In this document: one piece after another, positions 56,495 to 63,962 of the stretch
Position numbering within the stretch: position 1 is the first letter of the stretch
How the letters are laid out: each line of letters opens with the position of its first letter
Assembly: GCA_945952105.1 (NCBI GenBank)
Contig: CAMFGZ010000004.1
Coordinates: 213,377-277,376 of the forward strand
Source: an uncultured Rhodospirillaceae bacterium
Lineage (GTDB): Bacteria; Pseudomonadota; Alphaproteobacteria; Reyranellales; Reyranellaceae
DNA: 64,000 nt
Reading direction: 5' to 3'
The notes under the pieces: model-generated
What the model saw: the letters and a program-made list of their open reading frames with translations, nothing else
What the model was told of the DNA's origin: nothing
Databases searched by the model: none
Position numbers and translations under genes: made by a program

Positions 56495-56698
56495 ATGCTG
56501 CGTTGGGGCGCATTCCTCGCGATTGGCGTTCTGGGTTTCGGTGGGTTGATCCTGACGGGTCTCACACGCGACGTCCGCGTCTTCGTCATCTGTCTTCCGT
56601 TCAGCCTTCTGGCCGTCCTGCTCTGGTGGTGGCTGATGAAAGACGCCGACGATGCGCGACGATCGCATCGAGACAAGGGAGATGACAGATGCATTTGA
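56495..56698 (+). CDS. Small two-helix membrane protein, hypoxia cluster
   Basis: 67 residues from ATG 56495 with GGAG upstream. Two membrane helices, LRWGAFLAIGVLGFGGLILT and RVFVICLPFSLLAVLLWWWL, then a charged tail (KDADDARRSHRDKGDD). The start is placed to leave the FNR/FixK site outside the gene; a TTG in the site also opens the frame. Overlaps the next gene by 10 bp. Unknown function. Confidence 0.65.
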   Translation: MLRWGAFLAIGVLGFGGLILTGLTRDVRVFVICLPFSLLAVLLWWWLMKDADDARRSHRDKGDDRCI

Positions 56699-57063
56699 AG
56701 CAGATTCGACTGGAGCTCGCCCGGACGCCCGAGTTTCCCAATGGCAGCGCGGCGCACGGCTACGAGCTGGTGGCGCCTCTGGATGCCAGGGGCCATCTCG
56801 ATTCGGCGGGATTCTCGGACGCCAAGGCGGCCTGCACGGTCCGGCGGTTCTGGGCCGGTGCCGAAGACGAGCATGGTTCGCTGGTCCATACGCGGGGCGG
56901 TTGGGCCTTCTCCTATGCGCCGGGCCCGGATGACGACGAGCCGATCTTCAAGCTCGACCGGCATCATTTCACGGTCGGCGACTACGTCACCGTCACCGAA
57001 CACGATGGCGTCGCGAGGCCGTTCCGGGTCGTCGAGGTCAAGCCCGCCATCCTGCGTCGCTGA
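56689..57063 (+). CDS. Conserved hypothetical protein of the microaerobic cluster
   Basis: 124 residues, soluble, no signal peptide. Recognisable pattern: MHLKQIRLELARTPEFPNGS, AAHGYELVAPLDARGHLD, CTVRRFWAGAEDEHGSLVHT, GDYVTVTEHDGVARPFRVV. It looks like a widespread alphaproteobacterial family without known role. One Cys. It starts inside the previous gene, so expression is coupled and likely under the FNR/FixK promoter. Confidence 0.75.
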   Translation: MHLKQIRLELARTPEFPNGSAAHGYELVAPLDARGHLDSAGFSDAKAACTVRRFWAGAEDEHGSLVHTRGGWAFSYAPGPDDDEPIFKLDRHHFTVGDYVTVTEHDGVARPFRVVEVKPAILRR

Positions 57064-57098
57064 CGGCAGGCCGATGGCCTGAACCCGAGGAGGTCAAG

Positions 57099-57398
57099 AT
57101 GTCCGCACCGGTCTCATCCTTCATTCCCGAACCCGGCCTGTCGGCCGCTGGCGATTCGTTCGTCGAGTGGCAGCGCGGCGTCGCGCGGTTCGCCTTCCTG
57201 CGGCTCAATCGCAACCTGCAGTGCTGCCAGGAGCTCATGAGTGCGCGAACACCGGCGGATCTCCAGAAAGTCCAGCAGGATTGGGCGTTGCAGCTCTCGT
57301 CCGACTACCAAGGCGAGATCCGGCGGCAGATGGAGCTGTTGGCCGCCGCACCCGCCACATCGGAGGAAGTGCAGAGTTCTGCCGAACTGGTTGCCTGA
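57099..57398 (+). CDS. Phasin-like protein
   Basis: 99 residues. It reads VARFAFLRLNRNLQCCQELM, then SARTPADLQKVQQDWALQLS and QGEIRRQMELLAAAPAT. The 'N-x-QxCQ-x-SARTPADL-x-Q' helix pattern is typical of short phasins that coat PHB granules. The preceding gap is 35 bp, so it is likely in the same hypoxia-controlled message. PHB under oxygen limitation would make sense. Moderate certainty. Confidence 0.65.
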   Translation: MSAPVSSFIPEPGLSAAGDSFVEWQRGVARFAFLRLNRNLQCCQELMSARTPADLQKVQQDWALQLSSDYQGEIRRQMELLAAAPATSEEVQSSAELVA

Positions 57399-57409
57399 TC
57401 ATCGGCCGG

Positions 57410-57451
57410 TTGAGGCAGATCAATCCGCCGCGATCCGCGCGACCCTATCAT
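57410..57451 (+). promoter_or_regulatory. FNR/FixK-type promoter of the alcohol dehydrogenase operon
   Basis: TTGAGGCAGATCAA (57410-57423), centre 61.5 bp before the dehydrogenase ATG. TATCAT (57446-57451) starts exactly 22 bp after the site and is a near-consensus -10. This is among the most convincing -10 elements of the set. Confidence 0.8.
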
Positions 57452-57477
57452 CATGGCGGGAAAAGCGGAGGTAGGTC

Positions 57478-58551
57478 ATGGCCAAGATGATGGCGGCCGT
57501 TTTCGCCGAACCGGGACGCATCATCCTGGAGTCGTGTCCCGTGCCCGACGTCGGGCCGTCCGATGCGCTGTTGCGCATCTCGACCACGACGATCTGCGGC
57601 ACGGACGTTCACATCCTTCGCGGCGAGTATCCGGTCCGGAAGGGTCTGATCGTCGGGCACGAGCCGGTGGGGATCATCGAAAAGCTGGGCTCGCAGGTCA
57701 AAGGATACAAGGAAGGTCAGCGCGTGATTGCCGGTGCCATCACGCCCAGCGGACACAGTTATGCATGCCTTTGCGGCCAGCATTCGCAGGACGGGCCCGA
57801 CACGCGGCACGGATTCAAGCCGGCGGGCGGCTGGCGCTTCGGCAACACCATCGACGGCTGCCAGGCGGAGTTCGTGCTGGTTCCGGACGCGATGGCCAAC
57901 CTCTCGCCGGTGCCGGGCAACCTCAGCGACGAGCAGGTGCTCATGTGCCCGGACATCATGTCCACCGGATTTGCCGGCGCGGAGAGCGGGCAGGTGCGGA
58001 TCGGCGACACGGTGGTGGTGTTCGCCCTGGGTCCGATCGGACTTTGTGCGGCGCTCGGAGCGCGGCTGATGGGCGCCACCACCGTGATCGGCGTCGACAC
58101 CGTGCCGGCGCGGATGAACGTCGCGCGCAAGCTCGGCGTCGATCACGTGCTCGACTTCCGCAAGGCCGATCCCGTGCAGGCGATCCGCGAACTCACCGAC
58201 GGCCGGGGCGTCGATGTCGCGATCGAGGCGCTGGGTACGCAACAGACCTTTGAGAATGCGCTGCGCGTATTGCGTCCCGGCGGCACGCTGTCGAGTCTCG
58301 GCGTCTATTCGGGCGATCTTCGCATTCCGCTCGACGCCTTCACCGCGGGCCTGGGCGACAACAAGATCGTTACGTCCCTGTGCCCGGGCGGTAAGGAACG
58401 CATGCGGCGGCTGATGTCGGCGATCTCCTCCGGTCGGGCAAACCTGGAGGCTCTGGTCACTCACCGGTTCCGCCTGGCCGACATCGAGGCGGCCTACGAT
58501 CTCTTCGCCCATCAGCGCGACGGCGTGCTGAAAGTGGCGATCACCCCGTGA
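57478..58551 (+). CDS. Zinc-dependent alcohol dehydrogenase
   Basis: 357 residues, medium-chain dehydrogenase. Catalytic-zinc ligands are Cys40 (TTTICGTDVHIL), His61-Glu62 (IVGHEPVGII) and a later Asp region. The NAD(P) Rossmann motif is VVVFALGPIGLCAALGAR. The structural-zinc four-Cys lobe is missing (only CLC near residue 97), as in secondary/isopropanol-type dehydrogenases. It could reduce acetaldehyde or ketones to regenerate NAD when oxygen is short, which fits its FNR/FixK promoter. Followed by the glycosidase gene 7 bp later. Confidence 0.88.
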   Translation: MAKMMAAVFAEPGRIILESCPVPDVGPSDALLRISTTTICGTDVHILRGEYPVRKGLIVGHEPVGIIEKLGSQVKGYKEGQRVIAGAITPSGHSYACLCGQHSQDGPDTRHGFKPAGGWRFGNTIDGCQAEFVLVPDAMANLSPVPGNLSDEQVLMCPDIMSTGFAGAESGQVRIGDTVVVFALGPIGLCAALGARLMGATTVIGVDTVPARMNVARKLGVDHVLDFRKADPVQAIRELTDGRGVDVAIEALGTQQTFENALRVLRPGGTLSSLGVYSGDLRIPLDAFTAGLGDNKIVTSLCPGGKERMRRLMSAISSGRANLEALVTHRFRLADIEAAYDLFAHQRDGVLKVAITP

Positions 58552-58558
58552 AGCCGGC

Positions 58559-59941
58559 ATGACCCTCGTCAACGATCCGAAAATCAGTCCGCCTTACCCG
58601 ACGGCGACGCTGGACAGGATGCGCCCCGATTTCGTCTGGGGTGTATCGACGTCGTCCTACCAGATCGAAGGCGCTGCGCAGGAAGGGGGGCGCGGGCAAA
58701 GCATCTGGGACCTGTTCTGCCGGCAGCCGGGGCGAATCGCGAACGGCGATACGGGTGACGTGGCCTGCGATCACTATCACCGCTATCGCGGCGATGTCGC
58801 GCTGATGCGGGAACTGGGTGTGGGCGCTTACCGGTTCTCGATCTCGTGGCCGCGCATCCTTCCCGCCGGGAAGGGCAAGCCGAACGAGGCTGGAATCGAG
58901 TTCTACGACCGGCTGGTCGACAGCCTCCTGTCCGCCGGCATCGAGCCGTGGGTCTGCCTCTACCACTGGGACCTTCCGCAGGCCCTGCAAGAGGCGGGAG
59001 GCTGGGCCAACCGGGATTGTGCAGGCTGGTTCGCCGATCATGCGCGCCTCGTCGCAAGCCGCCTTGGCGACCGCGTCAAGCGATTCGCGACTTTCAACGA
59101 GCCGAGCGTGTTCACGCTGTTCGGCTATGCCTTCGGCTGGCACCCGCCGGCGGTCGACGATGCGGCCAGCCATCACGCCGCGATCCACCACGTCAACCTG
59201 GCGCACGGCATGGCCATCGACGTGCTGCGCGACTACGTGATCGGCGCGTCGCTCGGCGCCATCCACAACATGCAGCCAGCCCGTCCCGTAGGGTCGACGC
59301 CTGAAGACCGGGCGGCCGCGCGGATGCTCGATTGCTACTGGAATCGCGCGTTTGCGGATCCGCAGATGCTGGGAGTCTATCCCGACGCGATCGCGTCCCG
59401 CATGTCGGCGGCCTGTCGCGACGGCGACCTGGAGCGTATCCATCGCCCGGTGGACTGGCTGGGGATCAACCATTATTCGCCGGTCTATGCGCGGGCCGAT
59501 TCAGCGTCGAGGCTGGGCTTCGCGTGGAGCGACGCGCCGGCCGACGCGAAGCGCTCGCCCATTGGCTGGCAGATCGATCCCGATGCCTTCAGGAATGTTC
59601 TTCTCGACGCTTGCGACCGCTACGGGCTGCCGATCTACGTCACCGAGAACGGCGCGGGTGCCGTCGAACTGGCGGATGCCTCGGGTGCCGTCGACGACCG
59701 CGAGCGCATCGACTATCTCTCGGCGTATATCCAGGCCCTCGAGGAGGCCGTCGCGTTCGGTGCGGACGTGAGAGGCTATTTCGTGTGGTCGCTGCTCGAC
59801 AATTTCGAGTGGGGTGCGGGTTATTCGAACCGCTTCGGCATCGTGCGCGTCGACTACGCCACCCAGGCGCGCACGCCGAAGGCGTCGGCGAGATGGTACG
59901 CGGCGCGAATCGCGGCGCACCGTGCAAAGGCGACGGCGTGA
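58559..59941 (+). CDS. Family 1 glycoside hydrolase (beta-glucosidase-like)
   Basis: 460 residues, typical GH1 length. FVWGVSTSSYQIEGAAQEGG opens the barrel. The acid/base Glu181 is in ATFNEPSVFTLFGY, and the nucleophile Glu363 in YVTENGAGAVE. FEWGAGYSNRFGIVRVDYAT is the C-terminal aglycone-site motif. It hydrolyses beta-glucosides or beta-galactosides. No signal peptide is seen, so it is intracellular. Its ending overlaps the glucokinase start, suggesting that freed glucose is phosphorylated at once. Confidence 0.93.
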   Translation: MTLVNDPKISPPYPTATLDRMRPDFVWGVSTSSYQIEGAAQEGGRGQSIWDLFCRQPGRIANGDTGDVACDHYHRYRGDVALMRELGVGAYRFSISWPRILPAGKGKPNEAGIEFYDRLVDSLLSAGIEPWVCLYHWDLPQALQEAGGWANRDCAGWFADHARLVASRLGDRVKRFATFNEPSVFTLFGYAFGWHPPAVDDAASHHAAIHHVNLAHGMAIDVLRDYVIGASLGAIHNMQPARPVGSTPEDRAAARMLDCYWNRAFADPQMLGVYPDAIASRMSAACRDGDLERIHRPVDWLGINHYSPVYARADSASRLGFAWSDAPADAKRSPIGWQIDPDAFRNVLLDACDRYGLPIYVTENGAGAVELADASGAVDDRERIDYLSAYIQALEEAVAFGADVRGYFVWSLLDNFEWGAGYSNRFGIVRVDYATQARTPKASARWYAARIAAHRAKATA

Positions 59942-60888
59942 CCTGCCGACTCCTGGCCGACGTCGGCGGCACGCGCACCCGCTTCGCGCTTCTCGATGGC
60001 GACCGGCTGGGAGCCATCGAATCGGTGCCGACGGGTGCCTATTCGAGCGCCGTCGATGCCTTCCGTCATTTTCTCAACCGCCAGCCGGAGGGCACGCTCG
60101 TCGAGCAGGCCGTCATCGCGGCGGCCGGCCCGGTGTCGAGTGGGCGTTGCAAGCTCACCAATGCGTCCTGGGTGCTGGAGAGCGAGCAGCTCCAGCGCCT
60201 TCTGTCTTTGTCCGACGTCGCGCTCGTCAACGACCTCGCCGCGCTCGCCTGGGGCGTGCCGGACCTGACTGCGAACGACGTCGTTTCCATCGGTGACGGC
60301 TATTGCGATCCGCGGAGTCCGGTCGTCCTGCTGGCGCCCGGCACCGGACTGGGCATCGCATGCTATGTTCCCGGCGCCGAGGATCCGCATGTCCTGTCGA
60401 GCGAGGGCGGACACGCAACCCTGGCAGCGGGGGATGCGGCCGAAGCCTCGGTGATAGAATTCCTGCGCCACCGCTTCGATCATGTCTCCGCCGAGCGTGT
60501 GCTTTCGGGAAGCGGGCTGGTGAACGTTTACCAGGCGCTCGGCGGCCATGCGGGCAGCGCCGGAGCGCTCACGCCGGAGGAGATCGTGCGAGGTGCCCTG
60601 CAGGGCGACAATCCGCAGTCCGCCAAGGCGGTCGGCATGTTCTGCGGCTTCCTCGGATCGTTCGCGGGCGATCTCGCACTTCTATTTGGTGCGAAAGGCG
60701 GCGTCCTGCTCGGTGGCGGCATTGGACCTCGCCTCGCCTCCGTCCTTCAGCATTCGGCATTCCGGGCGAAATTCGTTCGCAAGGGCCGCTTCGAGCCCTA
60801 CACGGCCCGGATCGCGACCCGCATCATCGTACGCCCGGAGCCGACCTTCCTCGGCCTCAAGGCCTTGGCATTGAGAAGCGGACCGTGA
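59938..60888 (+). CDS. glk: Glucokinase (Glk family)
   Basis: 316 residues from GTG 59938, overlapping the GH1 stop (GTGA). ATP-phosphate motif LLADVGGTRTRFALLDGDR, sugar-binding NDLAALAWGVP, and adenosine-side VVLLAPGTGLGIACYVPG. LSSEGGHATLAAG carries the family Glu/His residues. It makes glucose 6-phosphate for Entner-Doudoroff or EMP use. It sits in an operon with the dehydrogenase, glycosidase and a transporter-like gene. Confidence 0.92.
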   Translation: MTCRLLADVGGTRTRFALLDGDRLGAIESVPTGAYSSAVDAFRHFLNRQPEGTLVEQAVIAAAGPVSSGRCKLTNASWVLESEQLQRLLSLSDVALVNDLAALAWGVPDLTANDVVSIGDGYCDPRSPVVLLAPGTGLGIACYVPGAEDPHVLSSEGGHATLAAGDAAEASVIEFLRHRFDHVSAERVLSGSGLVNVYQALGGHAGSAGALTPEEIVRGALQGDNPQSAKAVGMFCGFLGSFAGDLALLFGAKGGVLLGGGIGPRLASVLQHSAFRAKFVRKGRFEPYTARIATRIIVRPEPTFLGLKALALRSGP

Positions 60889-61994
60889 GGGAGGACGCGC
60901 CCTCCGCCGTGGGGCGAGGATCGCTGCGGCGCTTCTGGCGTACGTCGGCGGGTTTCGGAACCGGCACGGGAAGCTGGCTACCCTGGCTTCTCATCGCGGC
61001 GCTGGTCGTCTGCGTGATCGCCCAGTTGCTGGTGCAGTACCGGCTGAACATCTGGAATCGCGACTTCTTCGATGCGCTGGAGCAGCGCAACGGTGCGGAG
61101 ATCCGCACCCAGACCTGCCTGCTGCCGCAGTTCGCGGCGGCCAGCATCGCACTGGCGGCATTCGCCGTGTGGGCGCGCATGACCTTCCAGCGGCGCTGGC
61201 GGGGATGGCTGACCAACCGGCTGCTCGAACTGTGGCTCGACAACGACAATTGCCGGCGGCTCGATGCCGGCGCCGATGAACCTCAGCTGCCGGAGTATCG
61301 CATCGCCGAGGACGCGCGCATTGCGACTGATGCGCCGATCGATCTGGTCACCGGGCTCCTGTCGTCGGTGCTGACCGCGTCGACCTTCGTGGTCGTCCTG
61401 TGGACGATCGGCGGCAGCCTTCCCGTCGGCCCACGCGAACTGGGCTTCGAGCTGCCGGGCTACCTGGTCTTCGCCAGCGTCGCCTATGCCGCCCTGACGA
61501 CGGGCATGATGGTCCTCGTCGGACGCCGGATGGCACATGTCATCGAGCGGAAGAACCAGGCGGAATCAGAATTGAAGTTCGCCGTGGCCCGTCTCCGCTC
61601 GGCGCAGGGCGATCAACGCGGACAGGGCGCGATCGCCCAGACGTCTCCCGTGGGCTTCGCCCTGGAAGAGGTCTTGCGCACCTGGGCATTGCTGTGCGGG
61701 CAGCACGTGCGGACGACACTCGTCTCGCATGGCAACACGCTGCTCGCACCGATCATCGGACTGATACTCTGCGTGCCCAAATATATCGACCGGTCGCTGT
61801 CCCTCGGGGAAGTGACGCAAGCGGCCGCCGCGTTCGCGGCTGTTCAGATCGCCTTCAACTGGCTGGTCGACAATTATCCCAGGCTCGCGGAATGGGCTTC
61901 GTCCGCCAGCCGGGTCGGCGTCCTGCTGCTGGCGATCGACCGGCTCGCGGCATCGTATCCGCGCGCGCCGGAAGTCTCCGCCCCGGGCTCATAG
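60885..61994 (+). CDS. ATPase-less ABC exporter-type membrane protein (YddA/SbmA-like)
   Basis: 369 residues from GTG 60885 (GTGA overlap with glk). It carries the transmembrane domain of the YddA/ABCD group: VQYRLNIWNRDFFDALEQRN, WRGWLTNRLLELWLDNDNCR and AEDARIATDAPIDLVTGLLS, with about six helices. The frame ends at RLAASYPRAPEVSAPGS, where the nucleotide-binding domain should begin; no Walker A is present. SbmA/BacA peptide transporters are naturally ATPase-less, but the helix sequence here looks nearer to YddA. Either a genuine proton-driven relative or a truncated ABC protein. Confidence 0.75.
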   Translation: MREDAPSAVGRGSLRRFWRTSAGFGTGTGSWLPWLLIAALVVCVIAQLLVQYRLNIWNRDFFDALEQRNGAEIRTQTCLLPQFAAASIALAAFAVWARMTFQRRWRGWLTNRLLELWLDNDNCRRLDAGADEPQLPEYRIAEDARIATDAPIDLVTGLLSSVLTASTFVVVLWTIGGSLPVGPRELGFELPGYLVFASVAYAALTTGMMVLVGRRMAHVIERKNQAESELKFAVARLRSAQGDQRGQGAIAQTSPVGFALEEVLRTWALLCGQHVRTTLVSHGNTLLAPIIGLILCVPKYIDRSLSLGEVTQAAAAFAAVQIAFNWLVDNYPRLAEWASSASRVGVLLLAIDRLAASYPRAPEVSAPGS

Positions 61995-62010
61995 CGCTGC
62001 CGCTGCGGGG

Positions 62011-62024
62011 TTGATGTACGTCAA
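62011..62024 (+). promoter_or_regulatory. FNR/FixK-type site before DUF883-like operon
   Basis: TTGATGTACGTCAA, fits the FNR/FixK consensus in both halves. Centre 60.5 bp before the ATG at 62078. The expected -10 position holds only GACGTT (62047-62052), so the promoter match is weaker than for the others. Confidence 0.7.
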
Positions 62025-62077
62025 GGGGCCGCGTTGGCCGGCATGCGACGTTGAGCCCTCCACTGCGGGAGGCAGCC

Positions 62078-62395
62078 ATGACGAAGGATACCTACGGCTA
62101 TCTCGGCGTCGAGCCCGGCGTGCTGCGCGAAGAACTGGAGAAGCTGGCGGCAACTTTGGAGGCCATGGTGCGCGCCGAGAGCAAGGAGGCGCTGCAAAAT
62201 GCCGACGAGGCGGCCCGAGGGTTGCTGGCCAAGGCGAGGGCGCTCGCCGAGAGACTCGACGTCGATCGCGCCAAGACCGTTGCGATGGATGGGCGAAAGG
62301 AAATCGAGCAATCCATCCGCGAACGGCCCTTGACGGCCTTGGCTTGTGCAGCGGCTGCCGGCCTGCTGTTGGGCGTTCTTTTGGTGCGTCGGTGA
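62078..62395 (+). CDS. DUF883/ElaB-like membrane-anchored protein
   Basis: 105 residues. A soluble helical part (LREELEKLAATLEAMVRAES) is followed by one C-terminal helix in ERPLTALACAAAAGLLLGVL and ends VRR, the ElaB/YqjD pattern; those proteins bind ribosomes at the membrane in stationary phase. GGGAGG precedes ATG 62078. Overlaps the next start by GTGA. The FNR/FixK site upstream suggests an oxygen-stress role. Confidence 0.75.
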   Translation: MTKDTYGYLGVEPGVLREELEKLAATLEAMVRAESKEALQNADEAARGLLAKARALAERLDVDRAKTVAMDGRKEIEQSIRERPLTALACAAAAGLLLGVLLVRR

Positions 62396-62709
62396 GCGAC
62401 GGGGGGACGGCATCGTCCGGTGCGACGTCGCTCGCGGGCGTGGCGTTGCGGATCCTCGGCTTGCTGGCCGCCACCATGGCAGGCAACACCGTCCGCAGGA
62501 TGGCCCGGCGAGTCGGCGGCTGGAGCGTGGTGGCGGTCCTTTGCGCGCTCAGCACCGGTTTCTTCAGCTTCGCGGCTTTCGGCTTCCTCGCGAGGTGGCT
62601 CGACAGTTCCTATGCCGCGTTGATTCTCGGCGGCGCGTATCTCCTGGCCGCGCTCGTTTTCGCCCTGATCCTGCAGTCGGACGACCGGCGCGAACGACCG
62701 CCCCGCTGA
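62392..62709 (+). CDS. Phage-holin-like/YqjE-like membrane protein
   Basis: 105 residues from GTG 62392. Two strong helices (VVAVLCALSTGFFSFAAFGF and ALILGGAYLLAALVFALILQ) with an amphipathic N-terminal part. YqjE-type genes follow YqjD/ElaB-type genes in other bacteria, and the annotation name is the only link to holins. Membrane role unknown. Confidence 0.65.
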   Translation: MSDGGTASSGATSLAGVALRILGLLAATMAGNTVRRMARRVGGWSVVAVLCALSTGFFSFAAFGFLARWLDSSYAALILGGAYLLAALVFALILQSDDRRERPPR

Positions 62710-62760
62710 TATTTTGCTTCCCGACCGGACGCCTGGAACCGAAGCTATGGAGGCAATTCC

Positions 62761-63588
62761 TTGACCTACCGGACCATACTGGTGTCGTTGCCACCGGGCC
62801 GTGCGAACGGCCGGCTGATTGCTGCATCGGTCGAACTCGCGAGGCGGTTCGATGCCGTCCTCATCGGTCGCGGCGTGTGTCGGCCCATCCATTGCCTTTG
62901 TCACGATTATCCCGTTCCCGCCGGCCTGTTCGAAGAGGATCGCCGGCAACGGGAGAGACAGCTGCTCGAAGCGGAGGCGGTATTCCGGTCGGCCGCTGCG
63001 AGCCTGACGCGACCGGTCGACTGGAGCGGGCGCAGCTGCCTGGCCCCGTTGGCGGACTATCTCGCGAACGAGGCGGTCGCGGCGGATCTCATCGTCGCTG
63101 GAACGGCGAAGAAGGACGATATGTTCGATGCCACCCGACAGCCCGATCTCTGCGATCTGGTCATGAAGGCGGGTCGGCCGGTCCTGTTGCTGCCGCAGTC
63201 CCGCGACGCGGCGACTTTCGATCGCATTCTGGTGGCGTGGAAGGATTCGCGGGAAGCCCGGCGGGCGATCGCCGACGCCCTGCCTCTGTTGAAGTCAGCG
63301 ATGAAAGTGACTGTCGTCACGATGGATGCCGCAGGTGACCAGATCATTGCCGGAAGCAGCGTCGAGCGCGTTGCAAGCTGGTTGGCACGTCATGACATCG
63401 AGGCGGAAACACTGGTCGTCCCGACGGCGAAGGCGAATGCGTCGCAGCTCATGGAGATTGCGCGGGGCGGTGATGCCGACCTGATCGTGGCCGGCGCCTA
63501 TGGATACAGCCGGGAAGGCAAATGGAACCTCGGAGGTGTCACGGCCGAGCTTCTGACGGGGGAGCGATGCGCCTTTCTTTCACATTAG
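62761..63588 (+). CDS. Universal stress protein, tandem UspA domains (second copy)
   Basis: 275 residues from TTG 62761 with GGAGG upstream. It has the same layout as the UspA at 51272: MTYRTILVSLPPGRANGRLI, second domain ILVAWKDSREARRAIADALP and nucleotide loop AGAYGYSREGKWNLGGVTAE. TTG is used because no upstream ATG fits. The 51-bp gap after the holin-like gene makes cotranscription under the 62011 site possible. It overlaps the last gene by 22 bp. Confidence 0.87.
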   Translation: MTYRTILVSLPPGRANGRLIAASVELARRFDAVLIGRGVCRPIHCLCHDYPVPAGLFEEDRRQRERQLLEAEAVFRSAAASLTRPVDWSGRSCLAPLADYLANEAVAADLIVAGTAKKDDMFDATRQPDLCDLVMKAGRPVLLLPQSRDAATFDRILVAWKDSREARRAIADALPLLKSAMKVTVVTMDAAGDQIIAGSSVERVASWLARHDIEAETLVVPTAKANASQLMEIARGGDADLIVAGAYGYSREGKWNLGGVTAELLTGERCAFLSH

Positions 63589-63962
63589 GTCTGGCCGCGG
63601 CTTCGCTGGTCCTGCTTGCGGGCTGCGTTGCCGGCCAACCTCCATCGGCCCCCGGCGGGACGCCATCGCAACGAGACGGGAGAAACGCTGCGTTGAGGTC
63701 GGTCGGTGTCGATGTCCCGTCCCGCGGCAGGTTCGTGCTGGTCAATATCCCGTCGTTCGAGCTCATCGCGTTCGAGAACGGCGATCCGGTCCTGCGCAGC
63801 CGGGTGGTCGTCGGGCGGCGCGCGACGCCCACGCCCGAGCTGGAAACCGCCATCGTCGCCGTGAAGTTCAATCCGTCCTGGACGCCCACGCCCGCAATGA
63901 TGCGATGGGAGGGTGCCCGATACATGCCGCCGGGGCCGCGCAACCCTCTAGCAGGCTGTTGA
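63567..63962 (+). pseudogene. L,D-transpeptidase lipoprotein, truncated at 3' end
   Basis: The gene starts MRLSFTLGLAAASLVLLAGC with a lipobox at Cys20. The YkuD domain begins VLVNIPSFELIAFENGDPVL and goes on to KFNPSWTPTPAMMRW, then PPGPRNPL. It stops at LAGC and a stop codon just where the catalytic His/Cys half should follow. The break coincides with CTAG followed by CAGGCTGTTGAAAAA, which looks like an IS end. As drawn, the protein lacks its catalytic part, so it is probably disrupted. Confidence 0.75.
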
